Source of the DNA: an uncultured bacterium
GTDB lineage: Bacteria > Bacillota > Clostridia > Oscillospirales > Ruminococcaceae
NCBI GenBank assembly: GCA_905215965.1
Contig: CAJMSD010000009.1
Location: forward strand, 52,857-116,856
Direction of reading: 5' to 3'
DNA length: 64,000 nt
Below the pieces are notes generated by a model, which made no database searches, was not told the DNA's origin, and was given only the letters and a program-made list of their open reading frames with translations. Each line of letters begins with the position of its first letter. Within the stretch, counting starts at the first letter, position 1. Position numbers and translations under genes: made by a program. Below, piece by piece: positions 20,156 through 28,365 of the stretch.

Positions 20156-20174
20156 TTGTTTTAATAAATTCAAA

Positions 20175-20203
20175 TTGACTTTTACTGCGATTTATGCTAT
20201 TAT
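20175..20203 (+). promoter_or_regulatory. Promoter of the radical SAM/aroK unit
   Basis: TTGACT (20175-20180), 17-bp spacer, TATTAT (20198-20203). Transcription would begin near 20210, which excludes the upstream in-frame ATG at 20194. Confidence 0.75.
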
Positions 20204-20229
20204 GTAGCAGGGAAGTGATCGAAAACTGT

Positions 20230-21180
20230 ATGAATAAAAATCCATTTAAATATTCTTATGATAACAAGCGCTATCACACGCTCAGTTATTATAATAGATC
20301 TCGTTTTGGAGGCAGGATCTGTAAAGCTGTTCTTGACTGCGGATTCACTTGTCCGAATATCGATGGCAGCAAAGGTTACGGAGGCTGCATATTCTGCGAT
20401 TCCGGAAGCGGATATTTTACCGACAATCGCATTAGTATGAAAGAGCAGTATTATAGGGAGCTTGACCGTATTTGCAAAAAGTACGGCAAAGATGTACCGA
20501 TAACAGCGTATTTTCAGGCGAATACAAATACATATGCCGATCCGGAATATCTTCGTTCGATTTATAATGAAGTACTTGGTTTTGATAATATTCATGGAAT
20601 TGCTATAGCTACGCGAGGAGATTGCATTTCCGACAGAGTTTTGGGGGTTCTTTCTGAATTGAATGAAAAAACAGAGCTTACCGTTGAACTTGGTATGCAA
20701 AGCGTTCATGATACGACGATCAAATTAATAGATCGCTGCTGTACTCATGAAGAATTTCTTAATGGATATTACAAGCTCAAATCCGTCAAAATACGTGTTT
20801 GCTTACATATCATAAACGGACTTCCGGGAGAAGATCGGGAAATGATGCTTGAGACTGCAAAAGAAACTGCCAAGCTGATGCCAGACGCGGTAAAGCTGCA
20901 AATGCTTCATGTAATACGAGGAACAAAGCTTGCCGAGATGTATGAAGCGCGGCAATTTCAGCTTCTTACGAAAGATGAATATATCGATATAGTTGTAAAG
21001 CAGCTCGAACAGCTTCCTCCGGAAACAGTTATTGAAAGAATAACGGGAGACGGCGATAAACGAAAATTGGTTGCTCCGCAATGGAGTACCAATAAAATTT
21101 CCGTACTCGGAAATATAGATAAACGTCAGGCAGAGCTTGATACCTGGCAGGGAAAGGAATATGAGAAATTTGAAAAATAA
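20230..21180 (+). CDS. Radical SAM protein, YhcC/TIGR01212 family
   Basis: About 316 aa. The [4Fe-4S]-binding triad is spaced as in the YhcC family: CGFTCPNIDGSKGYGGCIFC, which is an extended CxxxxCx(n)CxxC arrangement. Conserved YFQANTNTYA and GLPGEDREMMLETA follow. The exact reaction of the family is not firmly established. I start at ATG 20230, 9 nt after GGAAGTGATC and downstream of the expected transcription start. The last 20 bases overlap shikimate kinase. Confidence 0.88.
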   Translation: MNKNPFKYSYDNKRYHTLSYYNRSRFGGRICKAVLDCGFTCPNIDGSKGYGGCIFCDSGSGYFTDNRISMKEQYYRELDRICKKYGKDVPITAYFQANTNTYADPEYLRSIYNEVLGFDNIHGIAIATRGDCISDRVLGVLSELNEKTELTVELGMQSVHDTTIKLIDRCCTHEEFLNGYYKLKSVKIRVCLHIINGLPGEDREMMLETAKETAKLMPDAVKLQMLHVIRGTKLAEMYEARQFQLLTKDEYIDIVVKQLEQLPPETVIERITGDGDKRKLVAPQWSTNKISVLGNIDKRQAELDTWQGKEYEKFEK

Positions 21181-21712
21181 TATTGTGCTTATCGGAATGC
21201 CCGGGGTAGGAAAAAGTACCATAGGCGTTATACTTGCAAAAATACTTGGATATAAATTTATTGACACAGATCTTGTGATCCAGGACAAGGAAAAAATGCT
21301 GCTTCGCGATATTATAGCCGAACAGGGAATTGACGGATTCATCGAAACCGAAAATCGCATAAATGCCGCACTTAAAGCTGCAAACTCCGTAATAGCAACG
21401 GGAGGAAGCGTTGTATACGGAAGTGATGCGATGCAGAATTTGTCGGATATAGGTACAGTTATATATCTGAAGCTTGATTATGGCAGACTTAAATACAGAC
21501 TTGGAAATATTAAAAACCGCGGTGTTGTAATCCGCGACGGTCAGAGGCTGAGTGAACTTTATAAAGAACGAATTCCTTTGTATGAAAAATACGCTGATAT
21601 CATAATTGATGAAAACGGTTACAATATTGAAAAAACAATTAACAATATATTAGCGGAATTAGAAAAAAATGATGTTAATGTTGCACAAAGAACGAGTGAC
21701 GAAAAGCACTAA
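21161..21712 (+). CDS. aroK: Shikimate kinase
   Basis: About 183 aa. Walker A GMPGVGKSTIG, the shikimate-binding DTDLVI and the ATGGSVVY loop are all present. It phosphorylates shikimate in chorismate synthesis. The ATG at 21161 follows an AAAGGAAT ribosome site that lies in the 3' end of the radical SAM gene; the longer frame from 21137 uses a TTG. The C-terminal 20 residues are Lys/Asp-rich and probably disordered. Confidence 0.92.
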   Translation: MRNLKNNIVLIGMPGVGKSTIGVILAKILGYKFIDTDLVIQDKEKMLLRDIIAEQGIDGFIETENRINAALKAANSVIATGGSVVYGSDAMQNLSDIGTVIYLKLDYGRLKYRLGNIKNRGVVIRDGQRLSELYKERIPLYEKYADIIIDENGYNIEKTINNILAELEKNDVNVAQRTSDEKH

Positions 21713-21732
21713 TTTGCACAATAATATTTTTT

Positions 21733-21798
21733 TTGTCAAAAACTTCTTTGACAAAATCATTTTTTATGGTATAATATGAAATGAAGAATTATACCATA
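21733..21798 (+). promoter_or_regulatory. Promoter of the MinD-like gene with two dyads
   Basis: TTGACA (21748-21753), 16-bp spacer, TATAAT (21770-21775). An 8-bp inverted repeat TTGTCAAA / TTTGACAA covers the -35 (21733-21740 and 21747-21754). An 11-bp inverted repeat TATGGTATAAT / ATTATACCATA covers the -10 (21765-21775 and 21788-21798). The dyads look like operator sites; no cognate regulator is known. Confidence 0.65.
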
Positions 21799-21848
21799 GT
21801 ATTCCCGAGGCACGGAAAAGGCTTTCGGGTATTGGAAAGGATGTCTCT

Positions 21849-22586
21849 ATGTCAAAAATAATTGCAGTAACTTCAGGTAAAGGCGGCACAGGAAAATCTA
21901 CCGTATGTGCAGGCCTTGGATATACTCTTGCTAAACAAGGACACAGAACTCTTATTATAGAGCTTGATTTCGGTCTTAGATGCCTTGATATTATGTTTGG
22001 TGTTGAGGGAAGCATAAAATATGATCTCAACGATGTACTTACCGGTAAAATGCAGGTGCTCGATGCTGTTTGTCAGGTTCCTATGGCAAGCAATCTCAGT
22101 ATACTTTGTGCTCCAAAAACCTTGACGACTGTAACGGCTGAACAAATCGTCAGCATTTGCCGTTCTATAAAAAAATACTTTGAATACATCATTATTGACA
22201 CCGGAGCTGGTATAAATTCTCACGTATTTGATATTGTTGAACAGGCCAATCTTATTCTTGTCGTTACAACTCCTGATCCGGTATGCATAAGAGATGCAAG
22301 CCTTATGTCAGATGAATTTTATAACCGAGGCAATAAGAGCCAGAGACTTATCATCAATAAAATCAGTAAAAAAGTTATAGGAAGTCAGCTTGTAAATCAT
22401 CTTGACGAGATAATTGATAAAATTGGCGTTCAGCTTATCGGTGTAATTCCTGATGATTTTAAGCTTACAGTATCTACAGGCAAAGGAACGCCTATCCCCA
22501 CAGATTCCGAGGCTTTGAAGGCATTCGACGCTATTTCTAAGAGACTTGGCGGCGAATATGTTCCTCTTACTGTTAAAATTTCCTGA
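21849..22586 (+). CDS. MinD/ParA-family ATPase without a C-terminal membrane helix
   Basis: 245 aa. Deviant Walker A SGKGGTGKSTVC near residue 9, Walker A' IIELDFGLRCLDIMFG, and Walker B YIIIDTGAGI. The sequence resembles MinD along its length. It stops at EYVPLTVKIS, where MinD proteins continue into the amphipathic membrane-targeting helix, and none is present. It is therefore a MinD-like paralogue rather than a standard division-site MinD. No minC or minE lies beside it; methylglyoxal synthase follows 44 bp downstream, in probable co-transcription. Function unknown. Confidence 0.8.
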   Translation: MSKIIAVTSGKGGTGKSTVCAGLGYTLAKQGHRTLIIELDFGLRCLDIMFGVEGSIKYDLNDVLTGKMQVLDAVCQVPMASNLSILCAPKTLTTVTAEQIVSICRSIKKYFEYIIIDTGAGINSHVFDIVEQANLILVVTTPDPVCIRDASLMSDEFYNRGNKSQRLIINKISKKVIGSQLVNHLDEIIDKIGVQLIGVIPDDFKLTVSTGKGTPIPTDSEALKAFDAISKRLGGEYVPLTVKIS

Positions 22587-22630
22587 CTTTAATATTATAA
22601 AATATCGCTGAGCGGTGGAAAGGAATAAAG

Positions 22631-23032
22631 ATGACAATTGCAATTATAGCGCATGATGCCAAAAAAGAACTTATGGTTCAGTTCTGCAGCGCATACTGCG
22701 GAATTCTTTCAAAACACACACTAATAGCAACTAATACTACAGGAAAGCAGGTTAGCGAAGCTACAGGACTCCCAATCAAGAGATACCTCAGCGGTCAGGG
22801 AGGAGCCGAACAGATACTTGCACTTTTATCATGCAATGAGGTTGACGTTCTGCTTTTTTTCAGAGATCCTATCAATCCTAAGGCTACAGATGTTCATGAT
22901 ATGAACCTTCTTAGATTGTGTGACGTTCATAACGTACCTGTTGCTACAAATATTGCAACTGCCGAAGCGCTTATTCTTGCCCTCGAAAGAGGAGACCTTG
23001 ACTGGCGCGAAGTTGGAACTCCTTCTATCTGA
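22631..23032 (+). CDS. mgsA: Methylglyoxal synthase
   Basis: 133 aa. Converts dihydroxyacetone phosphate to methylglyoxal and phosphate. The diagnostic blocks are LIATNTTGKQ, LSGQGGAEQI, LLFFRDPINPKATDVHDMN and VPVATNIATAEALI, which carry the phosphate-binding and catalytic Asp residues. Length is normal. The ribosome site is GGAAAGGAATAAAG. It lies downstream of the MinD-like gene and ends at a terminator. Confidence 0.96.
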   Translation: MTIAIIAHDAKKELMVQFCSAYCGILSKHTLIATNTTGKQVSEATGLPIKRYLSGQGGAEQILALLSCNEVDVLLFFRDPINPKATDVHDMNLLRLCDVHNVPVATNIATAEALILALERGDLDWREVGTPSI

Positions 23033-23036
23033 AATT

Positions 23037-23065
23037 AATTGTCCCTGTTATAAAGGGACAATTTT
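23037..23065 (+). terminator. Terminator after mgsA
   Basis: Stem AATTGTCCC / GGGACAATT (23037-23045 and 23055-23063), 9-nt loop, T-run. Confidence 0.75.
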
Positions 23066-23098
23066 CATGTTAAACATATAACAGAAAGGCTGAAATTT

Positions 23099-24478
23099 AT
23101 GGCTGTAAACATTAAAAGACCAAATGGAACAGAGGATGTGCTCCCAAAAAATATTCATAAATGGCTTACAATTGAAAAAATAGCAAGGGAAACTGCTGAA
23201 AGCTTTGGATTTGAAGAAATAAGAATTCCTACTTTTGAAAATACCGATCTGTTTTTGCGTTCGGTAGGTGAAACTACTGATGTTGTTCAGAAAGAAATGT
23301 ATACGGTAATGGCAAAGGAAACAAAATTTACTCTTCGTCCCGAGGGAACTGCCGGAACTATCAGAGCAATGCTGCAAAACGGATTACTTAATGAAGCCAT
23401 GCCGCAGAGAGTATTTTATATTCTTTCATGTTTCCGTCATGAGAGACCTCAGGCAGGCAGACTGCGCGAATTCCATCAGTTCGGCGTTGAAATGGCAGGT
23501 AGCGCTTCACCGTGCGCAGACGCTGAAGTAATTTCACTTGCAAAAACTATTCTTGACCGTCTTGGAATTAAAAATATTGAGCTTTATATCAACTCTATCG
23601 GCTGTCCGGAGTGCCGTAAAAAATATCACGATTCACTCCGCAATTATTTTGAAAAAAGAAAGGACGAGTTGTGCGAAACGTGTCAGTCGCGTCTTGAAAA
23701 AAATCCAATGCGTATTCTGGACTGCAAAAGTCCTATTTGTTCCGAGATCGCTAAAGATGCACCGCTGATTCTTGATTATCTTTGCGATGAGTGCAGGGAA
23801 CACTTTGAGAAACTGCAAAAATATCTTACTAAATTGGGTCTTGAATATAAAATAAATCCTAAGATCGTTCGCGGACTTGATTATTATACAAAAACTGTTT
23901 TTGAATTTGTTACAACAGAGATCGGCGCTCAGGGAACTGTGTGCGGCGGCGGACGATATGACGGACTTATCGAACAGCTTGGAGGACAAAGCGTTCCGGC
24001 TCTTGGCTTTGCAATGGGTATCGAACGTCTTCTACTTGTTATGGAAAAACAGCAATGTGATTATTTAATGCCTAAGCGCTGCGATATTTACTTTGCTACA
24101 ATGGGAGAGGCGGCTCTTGAAAAAGCTATGCTGCTTGCAAAAAATCTTCGTGAATACGGTTATCGTGCAGAGTATGATGTCATTGGCAGAGGAATTAAAG
24201 CGCAGATGAAATATGCAAATAAGATCGGAGCTTTATTTACAATGGTCATCGGAGACAACGAGCTTAATGAAGGAACTGCAAAGCTGAGGGATATGGAATC
24301 CGGAAAGGAAATACCGCTAAATCTTGAGGATAAATTTTTCGAAAATTACGATTCAATTTACGTTGACAAAATGCTGGACAGTCTTGATGAAGCCGCAGCA
24401 GCTGCTGATTTAGGACAAGCCGAGCATAAACATGACTGTAACTGCGGATGTAACAAGGAGGACTGCTGCAATGGCTGA
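23099..24478 (+). CDS. hisS: Histidyl-tRNA synthetase with Cys-rich tail
   Basis: 459 aa. Class II synthetase: motif 2 FRHERPQAGRLREFHQFGVE, histidine A loop RGLDYYTKTVFEF, and motif 3 ALGFAMGIERLL. It charges tRNA-His. After the normal anticodon-binding domain (ends near 430) comes an acidic/Ala linker and a terminal cluster HKHDCNCGCNKEDCCNG. This carries six Cys and two His, which is unusual for HisS. The coding end overlaps the aspS ribosome site and first codons. An internal Cys-rich segment (CPECRKKY..CETC) is typical of clostridial forms. Confidence 0.95.
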   Translation: MAVNIKRPNGTEDVLPKNIHKWLTIEKIARETAESFGFEEIRIPTFENTDLFLRSVGETTDVVQKEMYTVMAKETKFTLRPEGTAGTIRAMLQNGLLNEAMPQRVFYILSCFRHERPQAGRLREFHQFGVEMAGSASPCADAEVISLAKTILDRLGIKNIELYINSIGCPECRKKYHDSLRNYFEKRKDELCETCQSRLEKNPMRILDCKSPICSEIAKDAPLILDYLCDECREHFEKLQKYLTKLGLEYKINPKIVRGLDYYTKTVFEFVTTEIGAQGTVCGGGRYDGLIEQLGGQSVPALGFAMGIERLLLVMEKQQCDYLMPKRCDIYFATMGEAALEKAMLLAKNLREYGYRAEYDVIGRGIKAQMKYANKIGALFTMVIGDNELNEGTAKLRDMESGKEIPLNLEDKFFENYDSIYVDKMLDSLDEAAAAADLGQAEHKHDCNCGCNKEDCCNG

Positions 24479-26243
24479 TAATATGAATGGTTTAAAACGT
24501 ACTCATTACTGCGGAGAAGTTATTGATGCAGGAAAAGAGGTCACTGTCGGCGGTTTCGTGGATAAGATCCGTGATAAGGGCAGCCTTATATTCATTGTTC
24601 TCAGGGACAGAACAGGTACTGTTCAGCTTACTTTTGACGAGGAAACAGATCGTGCCGTATTTGAGAAAGCCGCTTCGTGCCGCAGTGAATATGTGCTCAT
24701 GGCAAAGGGAACAGTTCGTGAGCGCGAGAGCAAAAATGATAAGATGAAAACAGGAAATGTCGAAATAGTTGTGCAGGATCTCAGAATTCTTGCCAAAGCT
24801 CAGACAACTCCGTTTGAAATCACAAACGAAACAAAGGTAAACGAGGAGCTTCGCTTGAAGTACCGTTACCTTGACCTTAGACGCGCACCTCTTCAAAGGA
24901 ATATTATGCTTCGCCATGAGATAGCAAAAGTTACCCGTGAGTATTTTTATGAAAACGGATTTCTTGAAATAGAAACACCGATGATGATGAAATCTACTCC
25001 AGAAGGAGCAAGAGATTATCTTATTCCGTCAAGGGTTCATAACGGAAAATTTTATGCTCTTCCGCAATCTCCGCAGATCTATAAGCAGCTTCTTATGATT
25101 GCCGGATATGACAGATATATACAGCTTGCGCGCTGCTTCCGTGATGAGGATCTTCGTGCCGACAGACAGCCGGAATTTACACAGATCGACCTTGAAATGT
25201 CTTTTGTTGACGCAGAGGATATTCAGTCGTGCGTTGAGGGATTTATTCAGCGCGTGTTTAAGGAGGTTATCGGAGTCGATGTTCCTCTGCCGCTTCCAAG
25301 GCTAACATTTGCCGATGCAATGAATCGTTTTGGCTCGGATAAGCCTGATACTCGTTTCGGTATGGAAATTCAGGATATTACTCAAACAGTCAGCAATATA
25401 GATTTTGTCGTATTTAAAAACGCTATTTCAGAGGGCGGAACAGTACGCGCAATCAATGTTAAAAACGGTGCAGAGACATATACCCGCAAGGAAATCGACA
25501 AGCTTGTCGAACACGCTAAGGGTATCGGCGCAAAAGGTCTTGCATATATCCGCTGGGCAGATGAGCCGAACTGTTCATTTAAAAAATTCCTCGCTGATGG
25601 CGATATTGAAAGAATTTGTGAAGCCACAGCTGCAGAAAAGGGAGATCTTATTCTTATATGTGCCGATAAGAAAAAGGTCGTTCTCTCAACTCTCGGCGCG
25701 CTTCGTCTTATTGCAGGAAAACGTCTTGGAGTAATTCCCGAGGATAAATATAATTTCTTATGGATCACCGAAATGCCGTTTTTTGAATATGACGATGAAA
25801 CAGGTAAATGGGTAGCTGCCCATCATCCGTTTACAATGCCAATGGACGAATGCATTGAATATCTTGATACCGATCCCGAAAATGTACGTGCGAAAGCATG
25901 GGATCTTGTACTCAACGGAACAGAGCTTTCAAGCGGTTCTATGCGTATAACCGATTTTGAACTCCAGCAGAAGATGTTTGAAGCTCTGGGTATGTCTGAT
26001 GAGGAAATACAGGCTAAATTCGGATTTCTTGTTGATGCATACCGCTATGCTGCACCGCCTCATGGAGGTATGGGAATTGGTCTTGACAGGCTTGCTATGA
26101 TAATATGCAATGCTGACAGTCTTAAAGATGTTGTTGCATTTCCAAAGGTACAGAATGCAAGTGAGCTTATGTCGGAATGTCCGTCGGCAGTCGATGATGA
26201 AAGTCTTGAAATACTTGGAATCAAAACCATTGAAAAAGAATGA
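24471..26243 (+). CDS. aspS: Aspartyl-tRNA synthetase
   Basis: 590 aa. An N-terminal OB fold (VGGFVDKIRDKGSLIF), class II core with motif 2 CFRDEDLRADRQPEFTQIDLE, bacterial GAD insertion domain, and motif 3 GIGLDRLAMI. It charges tRNA-Asp (possibly also tRNA-Asn, not decidable here). The start is ATG 24471, 9 nt after AAGGAGG, giving MADNMNGLKRTHYCGEV. It overlaps hisS by 8 nt, so the pair is coupled; hisS-aspS adjacency is common in Bacillota. Confidence 0.96.
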   Translation: MADNMNGLKRTHYCGEVIDAGKEVTVGGFVDKIRDKGSLIFIVLRDRTGTVQLTFDEETDRAVFEKAASCRSEYVLMAKGTVRERESKNDKMKTGNVEIVVQDLRILAKAQTTPFEITNETKVNEELRLKYRYLDLRRAPLQRNIMLRHEIAKVTREYFYENGFLEIETPMMMKSTPEGARDYLIPSRVHNGKFYALPQSPQIYKQLLMIAGYDRYIQLARCFRDEDLRADRQPEFTQIDLEMSFVDAEDIQSCVEGFIQRVFKEVIGVDVPLPLPRLTFADAMNRFGSDKPDTRFGMEIQDITQTVSNIDFVVFKNAISEGGTVRAINVKNGAETYTRKEIDKLVEHAKGIGAKGLAYIRWADEPNCSFKKFLADGDIERICEATAAEKGDLILICADKKKVVLSTLGALRLIAGKRLGVIPEDKYNFLWITEMPFFEYDDETGKWVAAHHPFTMPMDECIEYLDTDPENVRAKAWDLVLNGTELSSGSMRITDFELQQKMFEALGMSDEEIQAKFGFLVDAYRYAAPPHGGMGIGLDRLAMIICNADSLKDVVAFPKVQNASELMSECPSAVDDESLEILGIKTIEKE

Positions 26244-26254
26244 TATGAAATAAA

Positions 26255-26301
26255 AAAACAGAACTGACTTCACTTGAGTTATGAAGTCGGTTCTGTTTTT
26301 A
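26255..26301. terminator. Bidirectional terminator between aspS and endonuclease IV gene
   Basis: A long stem with one G/T mismatch: ACAGAACTGACTTCA against TGAAGTCGGTTCTGT, with A-run before and T-run after, so it can work on both strands. Confidence 0.8.
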
Positions 26302-26320
26302 TTTGGATACTTGTAATTAG

Positions 26321-27154
26321 TCAGTCGTTGTAGTTGCTTCTTAAAAATTGAATTTCCCGTGCATAGCCGTCAATATCATTCGGCGTTTCAAGTATAAACG
26401 GAAGATTCTTTAGCGATGAATGATTAATAATTCTGATAATTGCATCGTTGCCTATGTGTCCATCACCAATTTTAGCGTGCCTGTCCTTATGCGCTCCAAG
26501 CGGATTCATGCTATCGTTAAGATGAATCGCCTTAAGACGTTCGATGCCTATTACTTTATCAAATTCCTCCAGCACTCCGTCGAGATCATTAACGATATCA
26601 TATCCTGCGTCCCAGACATGGCACGTATCGAAGCAAACACCGAGCTTGTCAGACAGCTCTGTACGATCGATTATAGCTCTCAACTCGTCAAATGTTCTGC
26701 CAACCTCCGAGCCTTTTCCTGCCATGGTTTCGAGAAGAATTATTGTAGACTGCTCGGGCTTTAATACTTCATTAAGCTGCTGAGAAATCAATTCGATCCC
26801 GATATCCGCTCCCTGCTTTACATGAGAACCGGGGTGAAAATTATAATAATTATCGGGAGTTGCCTCCATACGAATAATATCATCAGCCATAGCCTCGCGA
26901 GCAAATTTACGGATTTTCCCGTCTGCTGCACAGGCGTTCATAGTATAAGGAGCATGGGCAACAAGTTTTCCAAACCGATTACTCTCCGATATTTTCAGAA
27001 ATTCGAAAACATCGTCTGTATTTAGAGCTTTAGCACTGCCGCCGCGAGGATTTCTCGTAAAAAAGGCAAATGTGTTAGCATCAATATCAACGGCTTGCTT
27101 TCCCATAGCTTTATATCCCTTTGAGGCAGATAGGTGACAGCCGATATAAAACAT
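26321..27154 (-). CDS. nfo: Endonuclease IV (AP endonuclease)
   Basis: 277 aa TIM barrel. Metal-binding blocks are visible: IGCHLSASKGY, LVAHAPYTMN, NFHPGSH, LLETMAGKGSEVG, GVCFDTCHVWDAGYD, HLNDSMNPLGAHKDRHAKIGDGHIG, and LETPN. These bind three zinc ions and cut the backbone 5' of abasic sites in base excision repair. The ribosome site is GGAAGGAATG. It lies downstream of the cyclophilin gene on the minus strand. Confidence 0.96.
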   Translation of the reverse strand: MFYIGCHLSASKGYKAMGKQAVDIDANTFAFFTRNPRGGSAKALNTDDVFEFLKISESNRFGKLVAHAPYTMNACAADGKIRKFAREAMADDIIRMEATPDNYYNFHPGSHVKQGADIGIELISQQLNEVLKPEQSTIILLETMAGKGSEVGRTFDELRAIIDRTELSDKLGVCFDTCHVWDAGYDIVNDLDGVLEEFDKVIGIERLKAIHLNDSMNPLGAHKDRHAKIGDGHIGNDAIIRIINHSSLKNLPFILETPNDIDGYAREIQFLRSNYND

Positions 27155-27191
27155 AAAATCATTCCTTCCAAATTAAGCTAATAAAATTTTA

Positions 27192-27212
27192 GCCGGAGAA
27201 AAAGACTCCGGC
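27192..27212. terminator. Hairpin between cyclophilin and endonuclease IV genes
   Basis: GCCGGAG / CTCCGGC (27192-27198, 27206-27212). The T-run is better on the plus strand; on the minus strand it could attenuate readthrough from the cyclophilin gene into nfo. Confidence 0.55.
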
Positions 27213-27218
27213 ATATTT

Positions 27219-27692
27219 TTAATCAGTAATGTAAACCTTACTGATTCTCTGAGGTTCAATAGGCATATCGTTATAATTTGTAGGAACTTCAGCGATCGCG
27301 TCAACGACGTCCATGCCTTCAACGACCTTGCCAAAAGCAGCATACTGACCGTCAAGGTGCGGAGCGTCCTCGTGCATAATGAAGAACTGTGAACCTGCGG
27401 AATTCGGCATCATAGAACGCGCCATTGAAATAACGCCGCGAGTATGCTTAAGATTGTTTTTTACACCGTTAGATGAAAATTCGCCTTTTATGTTCCAACC
27501 GGGACCGCCTGTACCGTTGCCCTTAGGACAGCCTCCCTGAATCATAAAGCCGGGAATTATTCTATGAAAAGTAAGACCGTCATAGAAGCCTTGCTTAACA
27601 AGCTTTTCAAAATTTTCACAGGTAATCGGAGCAATTTCAGGATAAAGCTCAAGCTTGATTTTTGCTCCGTTTTCCATTTCAATAATAACCAT
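27219..27692 (-). CDS. Cyclophilin-type peptidyl-prolyl cis-trans isomerase
   Basis: 157 aa single cyclophilin domain without signal peptide, so cytosolic. Catalytic and binding stretches are TFHRIIPGFMIQGG (active-site Arg), GGPGW, RSMMPNSAGSQFFIM and QYAAFGKVVEG. It speeds proline isomerisation in protein folding. The ribosome site GGAGGTACACT precedes ATG 27692. Upstream is a secreted low-complexity protein gene. Confidence 0.95.
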   Translation of the reverse strand: MVIIEMENGAKIKLELYPEIAPITCENFEKLVKQGFYDGLTFHRIIPGFMIQGGCPKGNGTGGPGWNIKGEFSSNGVKNNLKHTRGVISMARSMMPNSAGSQFFIMHEDAPHLDGQYAAFGKVVEGMDVVDAIAEVPTNYNDMPIEPQRISKVYITD

Positions 27693-27745
27693 AGTGTACC
27701 TCCGTAATATTATATATCATAAAATCTGCAAAGCAGCATTTTATT

Positions 27746-28258
27746 TTAATTAACGTAAATAATAAAGTTTTTCGGCTCAGAAGAATCCTGATAAGTCGGC
27801 TGCGTTTCCTGTTGTGTTGTTATCTGCTGCATATCCGTCGGCGGTTCTGTCTGAGACCCAAGAATTGAAGTAGTGTCCTCGGCCGATCCGGTAGGATCTT
27901 CACTGTTAAGAATGGACGGTCTTGTAGTTGGTTCGGTATTTTCATCAATTGTCTCGGTTTCACCGTTTTCCGAAACAGTAGTCGGCTCGACAGTACCAAC
28001 AATTTCGCCGAAAAGATTTGTTACATATTCAACATACTCGGTTGTTGTTTCCGTAGTTGGCTGCTCAAAAGTTGCTGGTTGAGTATAGGCAAAATTATTA
28101 TTATCAGAATTGCTGTATGTATTCTGCGTTTGGTAAGTGCTATCTGACACCTTTTTGTTTTTTTCGGCGATATCAACAGCGCAGGATTTTCCCACGTACA
28201 TAATAGCGACAGCAACGATAATTGCAATGATAACTGAAATTAATCTGCGTTCTGTCAT
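27746..28258 (-). CDS. Membrane-anchored Thr/Glu/Pro-rich protein, unknown function
   Basis: 170 aa. An N-terminal membrane anchor (residues about 6-25, ISVIIAIIVAVAIMYVG) is followed by one Cys and then a long low-complexity Thr/Ser/Glu/Pro/Gln-rich extracellular region with repeated PTTE/TEPTT units. It has no recognisable domain and no LPXTG motif. Such Thr-rich stretches also occur as linkers in the GH25 lysozyme of this window, but here no catalytic domain follows. It has its own promoter, downstream of the ftsH terminator. Function not assigned. Confidence 0.7.
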   Translation of the reverse strand: MTERRLISVIIAIIVAVAIMYVGKSCAVDIAEKNKKVSDSTYQTQNTYSNSDNNNFAYTQPATFEQPTTETTTEYVEYVTNLFGEIVGTVEPTTVSENGETETIDENTEPTTRPSILNSEDPTGSAEDTTSILGSQTEPPTDMQQITTQQETQPTYQDSSEPKNFIIYVN

Positions 28259-28292
28259 AATAACAACCTCCTATATAAAATACTTTATATTT

Positions 28293-28321
28293 ATTATACT
28301 TAAAAATACAAGTATTGTCAA
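28293..28321 (-). promoter_or_regulatory. Promoter of the Thr-rich membrane protein gene
   Basis: Minus strand TTGACA (28321-28316), 17-bp spacer, TATAAT (28298-28293). It abuts the ftsH terminator. Confidence 0.8.
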
Positions 28322-28322
28322 G

Positions 28323-28358
28323 AAAAAAAGAATACGGAGAAAGCTGTTCTTTCTCCGT
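28323..28358 (-). terminator. Terminator of ftsH
   Basis: Minus-strand stem ACGGAGAAAG / CTTTCTCCGT, 5-nt loop, then a T-rich tract. Confidence 0.85.
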
Positions 28359-28365
28359 AAAAGAT

